A DNA stretch of 64,000 nt from Desulfofarcimen acetoxidans DSM 771 (GTDB lineage Bacteria > Bacillota > Desulfotomaculia > Desulfotomaculales > Desulfofarciminaceae): NCBI RefSeq assembly GCF_000024205.1, contig NC_013216.1, forward strand, positions 558,001 to 622,000, in the 5' to 3' direction. Positions 35,656 to 44,397 of this stretch are shown in pieces. Positions within the stretch are counted from its first letter, which is position 1. Every line of letters begins with the position of its first letter. The position numbers were made by a program, and so were the translations under genes. Under the pieces are notes generated by a model. It was not told where the DNA came from. It ran no database searches and saw only the letters and a list, made by a program, of their open reading frames with translations.

Positions 35656-36501
35656 GTGAATGATCTGGAAACAGAAATCACCCGGCACAACAATGATGTG
35701 ATCATGAAAGCAATGGCAGAAACCTTTAAAGATAAAACTCTTCGTCTCTTTGGCTTGAATACAGAAAAAATTATAGGCGTGATACCTACCGTTCTACCCG
35801 TATTGGAAGTTAAAGAGAATAGAACAGACTATATCTTTCTGTTAGAAGATAACACTCTACTGCATTTGGAATTTCAAACTACCGTTAATTTAGAAAATCT
35901 GAAACGATTTTTACTCTATGATGCCAGACTAATCAATAAAGACAATCGGAATGTTAATACCGCTGTTGTTTACTCCGGGCGGATAGAAATAGCTCCTGAG
36001 CAACTAAAGCTGGGTTCCATAGTTTACCAGGTAATCAATGTTTATATGAAAGATTATGACGGAGACGCGGAATATAATAGATTGCATGATAAAATACTCA
36101 AGCACGAGGTTTTGGATGAGGAAGATATATTGAAGCTGATCTTTTTGCCCTTGATGAAGAGCAAGCATACCGAAGAGGAAATGGCTATTCGCGCGGCAGA
36201 ACTGGCTAAAGAAGTAGAGGGTGAAATCAAGACCTTTATAATTGGTGCAATTATAGCCGTTACCGATAGGTTTATGTCTGAAGACTACAAAAAGAAATTA
36301 CTGGAGGTGTTGAGAATGACCCAAATCGAGCGGTGGATTAGAGAAGAAGGTAGAGAAGAAGGTAGAGAAGAAGGTAAAAAGGAGGGTAAAATGGAAACGG
36401 CCAAAGCAGCCCTGGCAAAAGGCTTCAGTATTGAAGATGTTATTGAAATTACCGGGTTGACTAAAGAAGTAGTTCGAAAGCTAAAAAACGAGATGAATTA
36501 A
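35656..36501 (+). CDS. Rpn-type PD-(D/E)XK nuclease/transposase-like protein
   Basis: 281 residues. The N-terminal half has the Rpn/PDDEXK pattern, with LLEDNTLLHLEFQT (~residues 66-79) carrying the conserved E-x-Q. The C-terminus has a 12-nt DNA tandem repeat (36340-36388) that codes for EEGREEGREEGKKEGK, then a helix ALAKGFSIEDVIEITGLT, a typical small HTH-like tail in this family. Rpn proteins promote recombination in E. coli and are often variable in repeat number. GTG at 35656 abuts the SD; an in-frame CTG at 35665 lies 8 nt from GGAAGG and could be the real start. Monocistronic. Confidence 0.78.
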   Translation: MNDLETEITRHNNDVIMKAMAETFKDKTLRLFGLNTEKIIGVIPTVLPVLEVKENRTDYIFLLEDNTLLHLEFQTTVNLENLKRFLLYDARLINKDNRNVNTAVVYSGRIEIAPEQLKLGSIVYQVINVYMKDYDGDAEYNRLHDKILKHEVLDEEDILKLIFLPLMKSKHTEEEMAIRAAELAKEVEGEIKTFIIGAIIAVTDRFMSEDYKKKLLEVLRMTQIERWIREEGREEGREEGKKEGKMETAKAALAKGFSIEDVIEITGLTKEVVRKLKNEMN

Positions 36502-36590
36502 TACTATTAAAGATAGCAATTATTGTAGTCTAATATGTTGTAGAAACCATTAATTATAGTTCCGTCATACCGGACTATCATTGGAAATAG

Positions 36591-36728
36591 AATAAGTACT
36601 TAACTGGACAGTCAAAAGTTCTTCAGCCTTTTCCTAATCCACATGATTCAGATATTGACGTACAATTACCAAAGTTGATATTAAAACAAGTTGGGATTAG
36701 CGAAGAGCAATGGGAAGAAATAGAATAG
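36591..36728 (+). pseudogene. Fragment of an unidentified gene
   Basis: A stop-free stretch between a TAG and a TAG, with no start codon or SD, coding for VLQPFPNPHDSDIDVQLPKL and ILKQVGISEEQWEEIE. The composition and the following terminator look like the genuine 3' end of a gene whose 5' part is gone. I do not recognise the family. The remainder of 36502-36963 holds only the terminator at 36756-36803. Confidence 0.4.
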
Positions 36729-36755
36729 AAGTTCAGCTATAAACCGGAAGAAAGG

Positions 36756-36803
36756 AGAGAACGAAACTCGGGTTCATTACCCTGATCGTTCTCTTTTTTA
36801 TTT
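36756..36803 (+). terminator. Intrinsic terminator
   Basis: Stem AGAGAACGA/TCGTTCTCT (36756-36764, 36786-36794) followed by TTTTTTATTTTTT. It lies after the gene fragment and may have been its terminator. Confidence 0.8.
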
Positions 36804-36963
36804 TTTAAATTTGGTAAATTACCTATAAGCTTAGTCAAGGCAATAGAAAACCTTGGCTATCTTTTGAGTCACCCTCACTTATTATGAGAACTCACATGAT
36901 TTTAAAATCTTAACCCACAGAACGGAAATAGAAAGATATTGGCCGGAACGAACTGTTTTCTTA

Positions 36964-37554
36964 TTAAAGATTTTTAAAAAATTGATCAATTATCTTTTCA
37001 GCCAGTCTTTTGCTGGCGTTGGCCTGTGCCACCAGCATAATTACAGTTAGAAATAATTCAGCCAGTTGTTTATCTGTAGCAGTTAATGTTTTCTCTTTGA
37101 TTTCCTGATGTTTTTCATTGAAGGTACTGGTGAATTCCATATACTCGTTTTGCTTTAACTCCAGAAAGGTTGAGTAAATTTCCCGCAGTGGGATTACATC
37201 GTCATCAGGAGTATCAATATTTTTAAGGATCGGTGTAAACAAACTCTGAATATCACTGATAGATAATACATTTTTTAAGTTAAAAATAAGAATCAATAAG
37301 ATTATGTGGTATGTATCGTACTTTTTATTAAAAGGCTTTGGGATTAATCCTATCTTAGTGTAATTATTAATCATGGTTTTTGTCAGAAGCTTGTCATCTC
37401 CGACCCTTTTAAAAGAACTTAGTTTGCCGTCTAAAAAAGTAAGTAATTGATCCATATATAGGGCCATTTCAGGTATATCTGAAAGACTTATACGGTCTGT
37501 CAGAGAAAGGTCGTCAATGAGTTTTTGCAAGCTGTCTTTGCTTAATTGCTTCAC
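36964..37554 (-). CDS. DUF1836 family putative regulator
   Basis: 196 residues. The DUF1836 pattern is clear: DIPEMALYMDQLLTFLD (~residues 23-39), then LLTKTMINNYTKIGLIPKP (~54-72), a MerR-like helix-turn-helix, and YHIILLILIFNLKNVLSISDIQ. The C-terminal helix (QLAELFLTVIMLVAQANASK) is long and hydrophobic. The frame reaches 37611, but AGAGGTGAT precedes GTG 37554, which I prefer. It has its own promoter (37582-37611). Target genes unknown; it is divergent from the Ter operon. Confidence 0.82.
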   Translation of the reverse strand: MKQLSKDSLQKLIDDLSLTDRISLSDIPEMALYMDQLLTFLDGKLSSFKRVGDDKLLTKTMINNYTKIGLIPKPFNKKYDTYHIILLILIFNLKNVLSISDIQSLFTPILKNIDTPDDDVIPLREIYSTFLELKQNEYMEFTSTFNEKHQEIKEKTLTATDKQLAELFLTVIMLVAQANASKRLAEKIIDQFFKNL

Positions 37555-37581
37555 TAGTATCACCTCTGTTCTTATATCTAC

Positions 37582-37611
37582 ATTGTATGGTATTTGATAA
37601 CACAAAGTCAA
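37582..37611 (-). promoter_or_regulatory. Promoter of the DUF1836 gene
   Basis: On the minus strand TTGACT (37611-37606) and TACAAT (37587-37582) with an 18-bp spacer, 28 bp before the GTG start. Confidence 0.6.
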
Positions 37612-38062
37612 TGCAATGAAATATTTCTTGTCGAATCATTTTCTATAATAAGCGGTTATGATTAGATATAGTAAGCAATAATTATAAAGTAGGAGTAAAA
37701 CTAATATAAATTGGCTATTCGGCGATATTTTATATTTTTATAGATTTGTGGTAATAATAATAATATGGTAATATAATTGAAATATTGGACATAGTATTTA
37801 ATATCATGTATGGTGAAATTGATAAACGTATTATATTATTATAATAATCGCAGCATATATATTTAATAATTATGATAGATAGTTGCATGTAGTTTGAATA
37901 GTAGATTCTACAACCCTACTTTTATAATATGCAAAAATATATGTTGCTCAAATTCTATGAATTTATTATTAAAAAATGCAAATATTAAAGGGGTTTTATG
38001 TGAGTAATATTTTTTGAAAATACATATGCAACTTATGTAAAAACTAAGGGAGGTAATTGATT
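37612..38062. other. AT-rich intergenic region upstream of the Ter operon
   Basis: About 450 bp of very AT-rich sequence with many TATAAT-like words (for example around 37770 and 37835). It must hold the promoter of the terD operon, but no single candidate stands out, and I see no coding frame, structured RNA or long inverted repeat. Confidence 0.6.
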
Positions 38063-38638
38063 ATGGCAGTAAATTTACAGAAGGGACAGAAAGTAGATTT
38101 AACAAAGGGCAGAGCAGGTTTATCCAAAGTTATTGTAGGTCTTGGTTGGGATACCAATAAATTTGACGGTCCGGATTTTGACCTGGATGCCTCTGCATTT
38201 TTGTTAAACCAGGAAGGTAAGTGCACCAGCCCTCAGGATTTTGTTTACTACAACCAGTTATCTCATGTAAGTGGCTCCGTTGTTCACCAGGGGGACAATC
38301 TTACGGGTGTTGGTGAGGGTGATGATGAACAAATTAAAATTGATTTGAGTGCTGTTCCGTCCGCTATCAGTAAGATAGGTATTACGGTTACAATTCATGA
38401 AGCAAAAGAACGCAAGCAGAATTTCGGTCTTGTATCTAATGCTTTTGTTCGCATAGTGGATGAAAATACGGGACAAGAGATTATCCGTTATGACTTGAGC
38501 GAGGATTACAGTATTGAAACCGCTCTGGTTTTCTGTGAATTGTATCGCCATGGTGCCGAATGGAAGTTTGCGGCTGTCGGTTCCGGTTTTAATGATGGAT
38601 TAGCGGGCCTGTGTCGTATGTATGGTTTAGATGTTTAG
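38063..38638 (+). CDS. terD: TerD-family stress protein (copy 1)
   Basis: 191 residues: [12 protein letters not shown] start, [11 protein letters not shown] (~33-43) and [19 protein letters not shown] (~75-93), the acidic motifs that bind calcium in TerD/CABP proteins, then [12 protein letters not shown] and [16 protein letters not shown] 38063 is 8 nt from AGGGAGGT. Cytoplasmic, probably membrane-peripheral. First of three terD genes in an eight-gene operon. Confidence 0.93.
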   Translation: MAVNLQKGQKVDLTKGRAGLSKVIVGLGWDTNKFDGPDFDLDASAFLLNQEGKCTSPQDFVYYNQLSHVSGSVVHQGDNLTGVGEGDDEQIKIDLSAVPSAISKIGITVTIHEAKERKQNFGLVSNAFVRIVDENTGQEIIRYDLSEDYSIETALVFCELYRHGAEWKFAAVGSGFNDGLAGLCRMYGLDV

Positions 38639-38665
38639 ATTTTGATAAAGAGAGGGGTTATTAAT

Positions 38666-39268
38666 TTGGCTATTAATTTGCAAAAAGGACAGAAAATTGA
38701 TTTGACTAAGGGCAATCCCGGTTTGGCAAAAATAATGGTTGGGCTTGCCTGGGATCCGGTGGAGAGCCCTAAAAAGGGTGGTTTATTGGGATCGCTGTTG
38801 GGTGGCGGCAGCAAAGCCAACTTTGACTGCGATGCCTCGGTATTTATGCTGGACGAGAAAGTTAAGTATAAAAACCTGGTTTATTTCGGTAATTTGAAAA
38901 GCCCGTGCGGCAGTGTTCAGCACATGGGAGACAATCTGACCGGTCAGGGCGAAGGCGATGATGAACAGATTTTTATCGACCTAAGCAAGGTACCGGCGGA
39001 GATTCACCGCTTAGTGTTTGTTGTTAATATTTATGATTGTGAAAAGCGCAAGCAGGATTTCGGTATGATTAAAAATGCCTATATTCGTCTGGTAAATCAG
39101 GCTGATAACCAGGAATTAATCAGGTTTAACCTCTCCGAAAATTATGCGGGCAAGACAACACTTATTGCGGGCGAGGTGTACAAGCATAACGGTGAGTGGA
39201 AATTCTCTGCTATGGGTGAGGCTACCACTGATACCGGCCTTAAGTCACTGGCCCAGAGGTATGCTTAA
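38666..39268 (+). CDS. terD: TerD-family protein (copy 2, with Gly-rich insert)
   Basis: 200 residues with the same TerD motifs ([29 protein letters not shown]) but an extra Gly/Leu-rich insert KKGGLLGSLLGGGSK (~residues 35-49) before the first calcium loop. TTG 38666 is 8 nt from AGAGGGG and gives the family start AINLQKGQKIDLTKG. The first metal loop has Cys where copy 1 has Leu. Such inserted TerD forms (TerX-like) usually accompany standard TerD; a role in partner binding is speculation. Confidence 0.9.
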   Translation: MAINLQKGQKIDLTKGNPGLAKIMVGLAWDPVESPKKGGLLGSLLGGGSKANFDCDASVFMLDEKVKYKNLVYFGNLKSPCGSVQHMGDNLTGQGEGDDEQIFIDLSKVPAEIHRLVFVVNIYDCEKRKQDFGMIKNAYIRLVNQADNQELIRFNLSENYAGKTTLIAGEVYKHNGEWKFSAMGEATTDTGLKSLAQRYA

Positions 39269-39297
39269 ATAAAAAATATTAAGAGGAGGAATTAAAA

Positions 39298-39876
39298 GTG
39301 ATTTCTTTAGCGAAAGGACAAAAAGTTGATTTAACAAAAACTAATCCCGGTCTTAGCAAGATTATTGTGGGCCTTGGTTGGGATGTAAACAAGTATGACG
39401 GTGGTCATCAATTCGACCTGGATTCAGTTGCTTTTCTTTTAAACAGTGAGGGAAAAGCTACAGGTGAAAAGGATTTTATCTTCTATGGCAATAAACAGGA
39501 TGCTGCCGGTTCTGTTATGCACAGCGGTGATAACAGAACCGGTGACGGTGAGGGCGATGATGAGACTCTTGCTATTGATTTGAGCAAAATCCCTTCTGCT
39601 ATCGAAAAAATAGCTGTTTGCATTAATATTCACGAGGCGGCCGAAAGAAGCCAGAATTTTGGCCAGGTATCCAATGCTTATGTGCGCGTGATAAATGAAG
39701 ATAATGGCGAGGAACTTTTGAAATTTGACTTGGGTGAGGATTACTCCATTGAAACGGGTATTGTAACCTGCGAGATCTACCGTCATTCCGGAGAGTGGAA
39801 ATTTAATGCCATTGGCAGCGGTTTTCAGGGAGGACTTGCCGCATTGTGCGCCAACTACGGCTTGGATGCCGGCTAA
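39298..39876 (+). CDS. terD: TerD-family protein (copy 3)
   Basis: 192 residues, GTG start with GAGGAGG upstream. Motifs [49 protein letters not shown] and [14 protein letters not shown]. Closest to copy 1 along its length. A 17-bp hairpin separates it from terC. Confidence 0.92.
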   Translation: MISLAKGQKVDLTKTNPGLSKIIVGLGWDVNKYDGGHQFDLDSVAFLLNSEGKATGEKDFIFYGNKQDAAGSVMHSGDNRTGDGEGDDETLAIDLSKIPSAIEKIAVCINIHEAAERSQNFGQVSNAYVRVINEDNGEELLKFDLGEDYSIETGIVTCEIYRHSGEWKFNAIGSGFQGGLAALCANYGLDAG

Positions 39877-39906
39877 ATCTAAATTTTAGAGAGTATAGTT
39901 GTTGTA

Positions 39907-39950
39907 AATCCTATAGGTTTAACAGGTTAACCGGTTAAACCTATAGGATT
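39907..39950 (+). repeat. 17-bp hairpin between terD3 and terC
   Basis: Perfect inverted repeat AATCCTATAGGTTTAAC with its complement (39907-39923, 39934-39950), whose loop contains a smaller GGTTAACC palindrome. No U-tract follows; the terC SD (AAGGGGGG) starts 5 nt later. It is likely an RNA stability or translation element rather than a terminator. Confidence 0.6.
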
Positions 39951-39970
39951 CTTGAAGGGGGGTTTTAAAA

Positions 39971-40714
39971 GTGGAATTATTATCAGGAGTACTTAGCACT
40001 TACTCACAGTTCTTTTCCATGCAGGTTATTATGGACGTCGTTAGTTCGCCTGCCAGCTGGGCGGTTATTTTTTCACTGGTTATACTTGAGGGGCTGTTAT
40101 CGGCGGATAATGCTCTGGTGCTGGCGGTAGTTGTAAAACACCTGCCGGAGGAGCAGAGGAAGAAAGCGTTGTTTTATGGCATAATGGGAGCCTATGTGTT
40201 CAGATTTATAGCTATTGGCCTGGGTGTCTATATAGTCAAGTTTACCTGGGTAAAGATACTCGGAGCTTCTTATCTGCTCTGGATCGCCTTGAAGTTTTTC
40301 ATCAAGAAAAATAACGAATCTGAAGAAAGCGTAAATGTTAAGGCCACAGGCTTTTGGGGAACCGTTATTACTGTGGAGTTAATGGATATTACTTTCAGCG
40401 TGGATAGTATATTGGCTGCTTTCGGTGTAAGTGACAAGGTATGGGTACTCTATCTGGGCGGTATTTTAGGTATACTGATGATGCGTGGTGTAGCTCAGTT
40501 ATTTTTATTGCTGCTGGAGAAGTTTCCCGAACTGGAGGCTACAGCATATATACTGATAGCCTTGATAGGTGCAAAATTAATGGGGTCAGCTTTTGGTTTG
40601 CACTTGCCTGAATTTGTATTTTTCCCGGTAATGGCTTCAGTATTTATAGGAACATTGGTGTATAGCCATTTCCGTAAAGATAAGTCTAAAGCCGAGGAGA
40701 AAATTGTTGCATGA
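39971..40714 (+). CDS. terC: TerC-family integral membrane protein
   Basis: 247 residues, seven to eight membrane segments. Family motifs FSLVILEGLLSADNALVLA (~36-54), VELMDITFSVDSILAAFG (~133-150) with the conserved intramembrane acidic residues. TerC proteins form the membrane part of Ter complexes and have been linked to metal (Mn) export and protein secretion. GTG start. Its stop overlaps the next gene in ATGA. Confidence 0.93.
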   Translation: MELLSGVLSTYSQFFSMQVIMDVVSSPASWAVIFSLVILEGLLSADNALVLAVVVKHLPEEQRKKALFYGIMGAYVFRFIAIGLGVYIVKFTWVKILGASYLLWIALKFFIKKNNESEESVNVKATGFWGTVITVELMDITFSVDSILAAFGVSDKVWVLYLGGILGILMMRGVAQLFLLLLEKFPELEATAYILIALIGAKLMGSAFGLHLPEFVFFPVMASVFIGTLVYSHFRKDKSKAEEKIVA

Positions 40715-41889
40715 GTTATTTCAGTTGTTTCAGTAAAGAACAGAAGAAAAAGTTGTTTTTTATACCTCCTACAGAGAGGTCTTTAGATAACGATAAAAAA
40801 ACACTGTCTTATTCGCTCGGAGCAACCCTTTATATGCCGGGCAGTTCTATTCAAGCTGTTAATAAGTTAATTGAGAATAAAATTCCGGGTCTGGTATCAA
40901 CCGTATTATGTCTGGAAGACGCGGTCGACGACAGATATGTTGCCCATGTGGAAAAGAATCTGAACAGCCAACTTAAAACCCTGCTTATTATGGAAAAAAA
41001 GGGGAGTTTTCTCCCCTTCATTTTTATCAGGGTGCGCAGTTTGGAGCAGTTTGTAAGACTGACAGAGGATTACGAAGCCATACTTCCCATATTGAGTGGT
41101 TTTGTATTTCCCAAGTTTGATCACAGTAACGGGCATCTCTACTTTGAACAACTGGAAAAGATTAACCGGAAAGCCGGCAAAACATTATACGGGATGCCAA
41201 TATTAGAAACACCCGGTGTAATTCACCTGGAAAAAAGATATGAAACCTTAATAGAAATTAAAAGTATTCTGGATAAATATAAAGAATTAGTGCTTAATCT
41301 TCGCATAGGTGTGACGGATCTGTCAGGTTTATATGGTTTGCGGAGAAGTTGCGAGCTGACAATATACGACATTGCAGTTATCCGTGATTTTATAGGCGCT
41401 CTGGTAAATATTTTTGGCAGACCCAAAGAAGGCTATGTGATTTCAGGTCCGGTATGGGAGTATTTTTCTTCGGGGCAGAGAATACTGAAATCGCAGCTCA
41501 GACAAGGTTATAACCAGTTTGACAGAGAATACCGGAGCATAAGGGAGAAATTGCTGTGTCGTTACATTGACGGTTTGATTAGAGAAGTGATGCTGGATAA
41601 GGCCAATGGGTTAATCGGTAAAACGATTATTCACCCAAGTCATTTGTTGCCGGTTCAGGCGCTTCATGCGGTTACTCACGAAGAATACTGTGATGCCAAA
41701 GATATTCTGTCCAACAATAATGGAGGGGTATCAAAAAGTGTTTACAATAACAAAATGAATGAAGCAAAACCTCATACATATTGGGCGGAGAAAGTGCTCA
41801 CTCTGGCAAAGATATACGGGGTGTTAAATGACAAACATGACTACACAAGCATTATCTATGAAGGAGATAAATTGCAAAGTATTGGATAA
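40711..41889 (+). CDS. HpcH/HpaI-like C-C bond lyase of the Ter biosynthetic module
   Basis: 392 residues, TIM-barrel of the CitE/HpcH type (C-C_Bond_Lyase family): LCLEDAVDDRYVAHVEKNL (~67-85) with the metal-binding acidic pair, IFIRVRSLEQF, FVFPKFDHSNG, PILETPGVIHLE and LRIGVTDLSGLYGLRR. The family is known from Ter operons, where it is predicted to act in making a nucleoside-like metabolite. ATGA overlap with terC. Confidence 0.87.
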   Translation: MSYFSCFSKEQKKKLFFIPPTERSLDNDKKTLSYSLGATLYMPGSSIQAVNKLIENKIPGLVSTVLCLEDAVDDRYVAHVEKNLNSQLKTLLIMEKKGSFLPFIFIRVRSLEQFVRLTEDYEAILPILSGFVFPKFDHSNGHLYFEQLEKINRKAGKTLYGMPILETPGVIHLEKRYETLIEIKSILDKYKELVLNLRIGVTDLSGLYGLRRSCELTIYDIAVIRDFIGALVNIFGRPKEGYVISGPVWEYFSSGQRILKSQLRQGYNQFDREYRSIREKLLCRYIDGLIREVMLDKANGLIGKTIIHPSHLLPVQALHAVTHEEYCDAKDILSNNNGGVSKSVYNNKMNEAKPHTYWAEKVLTLAKIYGVLNDKHDYTSIIYEGDKLQSIG

Positions 41890-43207
41890 TCTTTCGGTTA
41901 ATATCAAGATTAATGAAAATCCTTATGACATACCGGTTTCCAGTGTTTTTTCCATGGCAGCTCGAAATAACCCTAAAAGAAGCTATTTATTTGTAAGCAA
42001 ACTCATTGGCAAACATATTCCGGTGCGGCCGATAGTCCCGTTTACAGCAGGTTATCTTTTGGCCTCCCGGCTTGCCGAATATATGGGGCTGACAGTCAAC
42101 CGCAAAAAAATCAAAGAAGCTGTTAGTTTATTATCCTGTGAGCAGGCCGGAGATTTTCAACCGGTTTCCTATGAATTGTCCGGTAAGTCCCTGTTTATTG
42201 GTTTTGCCGAAACTGCTACGGCTTTGGGTCATGCCGTATATGACTGTTTTAAGGGAAACGCCTGTTATCTGCACACCACCAGAGAAGATTTGCGTGGTAC
42301 TGTGGATACTATTTTTTTTACAGAAGCCCACTGCCATGCTCCGGAGCAAAGATGTCTTGTATGTGATGCGAGTCTTTTTACAAATAATGACCTGCTTGTT
42401 CTGATTGATGATGAAATAACTACCGGCAATACATGCCTTAATTTCATAAAAACTATACAGGAGAAATACCCGCAGAAACATTACATAATACTGACCATTC
42501 TTGATTGGCGATCAAAAGAGGCCAAAGAAAAGTATGCTTTGTTTGAGCAGGAGTTGGGGATAAAGCTGGAGGTGATATCCCTTTATACAGGCAGTTTTGG
42601 CTGCAGTCTTTCAGGCTCAGCTGAAAAAGAACAGTTATCTCCTGTAAATATTGCTGTTAACGGCAAGCAGGTAATCTTAACCGGGGAGAAAAGTGAGCTT
42701 TCCAGGGTGATAAGCCATAATGAGCCCATCGGCAGGCAAATAAATCTGCCTGGCCATTATAGTTCCTCTTACCTCCAATATACCGGCAGATTTGGAATTA
42801 ATATCATGGATTCCGATGGTTTGCGGAAAGAGGCCTTACGTTTGGGAAGAAAATTGTCACAGTTGAGAAGGGGTGAAAAAACTCTCTGTCTGGGAACTGG
42901 TGAATTCATGTATATACCTTTTCTTATAGCTGCCGGTATGGGGCCGGGAATAGCGGTTCAGTCTACTACCAGAAGTCCTGTTCAAGCCCATCTAAGACAG
43001 GGTTACGCTGTTCAATATGCTGTAACTTTCACAGACCCGTTTAGACCTAATATAAAAAACTTTGTTTATAATATAAAACCTTTTTATTATGACGAAGTAT
43101 TTGTTTTTTGGGAGAGAGAAGTTAAACCGGAGGCAGTTGCTGTTCTGGTGCAGTCATTGAATGGGCTTGGTATTGAGCGTATAGTTTTTGTATCCCACTG
43201 CCGGTAA
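41828..43207 (+). CDS. Ter-operon phosphoribosyltransferase with TRSP domain
   Basis: 459 residues. N-terminal half is a type I PRTase: PRPP loop LVLIDDEITTGNTCLNF (~residues 187-203), GKSLFIGFAETATALGHAVY for the first loop. The C-terminal half matches the TRSP domain (LCLGTGEFMYIPFLIAAGMG and STTRSPVQ, which gives the domain its name). Known only from Ter-linked operons and predicted to act on a base or nucleoside. Overlaps the lyase gene by 62 nt; GGGGTG lies 4-5 nt before ATG 41828. An internal later start is possible. Confidence 0.86.
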   Translation: MTNMTTQALSMKEINCKVLDNLSVNIKINENPYDIPVSSVFSMAARNNPKRSYLFVSKLIGKHIPVRPIVPFTAGYLLASRLAEYMGLTVNRKKIKEAVSLLSCEQAGDFQPVSYELSGKSLFIGFAETATALGHAVYDCFKGNACYLHTTREDLRGTVDTIFFTEAHCHAPEQRCLVCDASLFTNNDLLVLIDDEITTGNTCLNFIKTIQEKYPQKHYIILTILDWRSKEAKEKYALFEQELGIKLEVISLYTGSFGCSLSGSAEKEQLSPVNIAVNGKQVILTGEKSELSRVISHNEPIGRQINLPGHYSSSYLQYTGRFGINIMDSDGLRKEALRLGRKLSQLRRGEKTLCLGTGEFMYIPFLIAAGMGPGIAVQSTTRSPVQAHLRQGYAVQYAVTFTDPFRPNIKNFVYNIKPFYYDEVFVFWEREVKPEAVAVLVQSLNGLGIERIVFVSHCR

Positions 43208-44397
43208 TGAATTTTTTAGTGGAGGTGTTAAATATAGTTATGCCATCCGGTCAGACAAAGGAGTTTCTGCAAAAAGGCCTCTTTATTCCTGAACCTAAGC
43301 CTATAGGCAGTTACAGTCCTGACGATGTTATTTTTCTGCTTAAAGATATTGGCGGACTAATAGAAGAACAAGATAACGAAGAAAGAGAAAGATTAGTTCA
43401 AAATGGATGCCACTATTCAGAAATGCTTCCCATTGAGTACCGGCCAAACACAGAGTATATTGAATTATTCTATCAATCTCTGAAAGAAACATCTGTTAGA
43501 ATAGCTCATGCCGTAGGGCTTGTAGCCATGACCCTGCTCAAGGATCCGTATAAAAAAATTGTTTTGGTATCCCTTGCCAGAGCCGGTACCCCGGCAGGAA
43601 TTTTAATAAAAAGGTATATTAAACTTGTCTCCGGGATCAATCTTCCTCATTACAGTATTTCCATTATCCGTGATAAAGGCATTGATGAAAACGCTTTGCT
43701 ATATATTTTGCGAAAGCACCCGGAGTGTAAACTCCAGTTCATTGACGGTTGGACGGGCAAGGGGGTAATAGCCGGAGAGCTTAGGGCATCATTAAAAGCA
43801 TTCAGAGAAAAATACGCTATAGAAATCAACAGCAGTTTAGCTGTGCTTGCCGATCCTGGTTATTGTGCCGCTATTTTTGGTACCAGGGAAGATTTTTTAA
43901 TTCCCAGTGCTTGCCTTAATGCCACAGTGAGTGGTTTGGTTTCCAGAACCGTTTTCAGAAAAGATCTCATTGGCGATACAGATTTTCACGGCGCCAAGTT
44001 TTATGCTGAGATGGCGGACGAAGATTTGTCAAATTATTTTATAGATGCGGTCAGCGGCTCCTTTGCTCTGGTGAGAGAGGCAGTAAGTAAAACTCTTGAA
44101 TATAATCAAAGCGCTGTTTTGGATAACTTTCCTTCTTTCCGTGGTTTAAGAGATATCGAAAGAATAAAAGAGGAATATGGTATTGGCAATATAAACTATA
44201 TCAAACCGGGTGTGGGTGAGACGACCAGAGTGCTGCTGCGCCGTGTTCCCTGGAAAGTGCTGGTTAAGGATGCTGCCAACCCTGATCTCAAACATATATT
44301 TTTATTGGCTGAAGAAAGGGGTGTTTCAGTGGAATGCTGCCCGGATATGAGCTATTCCTGCTGCGGATTGGTTAAAACGGTGGTGGATAAGAAATGA
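43207..44397 (+). CDS. StiP/PRTase-like protein with C-terminal PELOTA RNA-binding-like domain
   Basis: 396 residues. First ~290 residues match the Ter-linked PRTase family PF11202 (also called StiP): LVSLARAGTPAGILIKRYI (~119-137) and LQFIDGWTGKGVIAGEL (~179-195). The last ~75 (VLLRRVPWKVLVKDAANPD, LKHIFLLAEERGVSVECC) resemble the PELOTA/L7Ae-type RNA-binding domain fused to these enzymes. The ATG at 43207 shares its A with the upstream TAA; GGAGGTG at 43221-43227 points to a possible second start at ATG 43240. Confidence 0.84.
   Translation: MNFLVEVLNIVMPSGQTKEFLQKGLFIPEPKPIGSYSPDDVIFLLKDIGGLIEEQDNEERERLVQNGCHYSEMLPIEYRPNTEYIELFYQSLKETSVRIAHAVGLVAMTLLKDPYKKIVLVSLARAGTPAGILIKRYIKLVSGINLPHYSISIIRDKGIDENALLYILRKHPECKLQFIDGWTGKGVIAGELRASLKAFREKYAIEINSSLAVLADPGYCAAIFGTREDFLIPSACLNATVSGLVSRTVFRKDLIGDTDFHGAKFYAEMADEDLSNYFIDAVSGSFALVREAVSKTLEYNQSAVLDNFPSFRGLRDIERIKEEYGIGNINYIKPGVGETTRVLLRRVPWKVLVKDAANPDLKHIFLLAEERGVSVECCPDMSYSCCGLVKTVVDKK

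Noticed and set aside
36340-36388. Short tandem repeat considered as CRISPR or satellite
   Set aside because: Repeats are 12 nt, directly adjacent without spacers and inside a coding frame. No CRISPR array was seen elsewhere in the window.
35656-36501. Calling the Rpn-type gene a mobile element
   Set aside because: No terminal inverted repeats, target duplication or DDE transposase; the family name transposase is historical.
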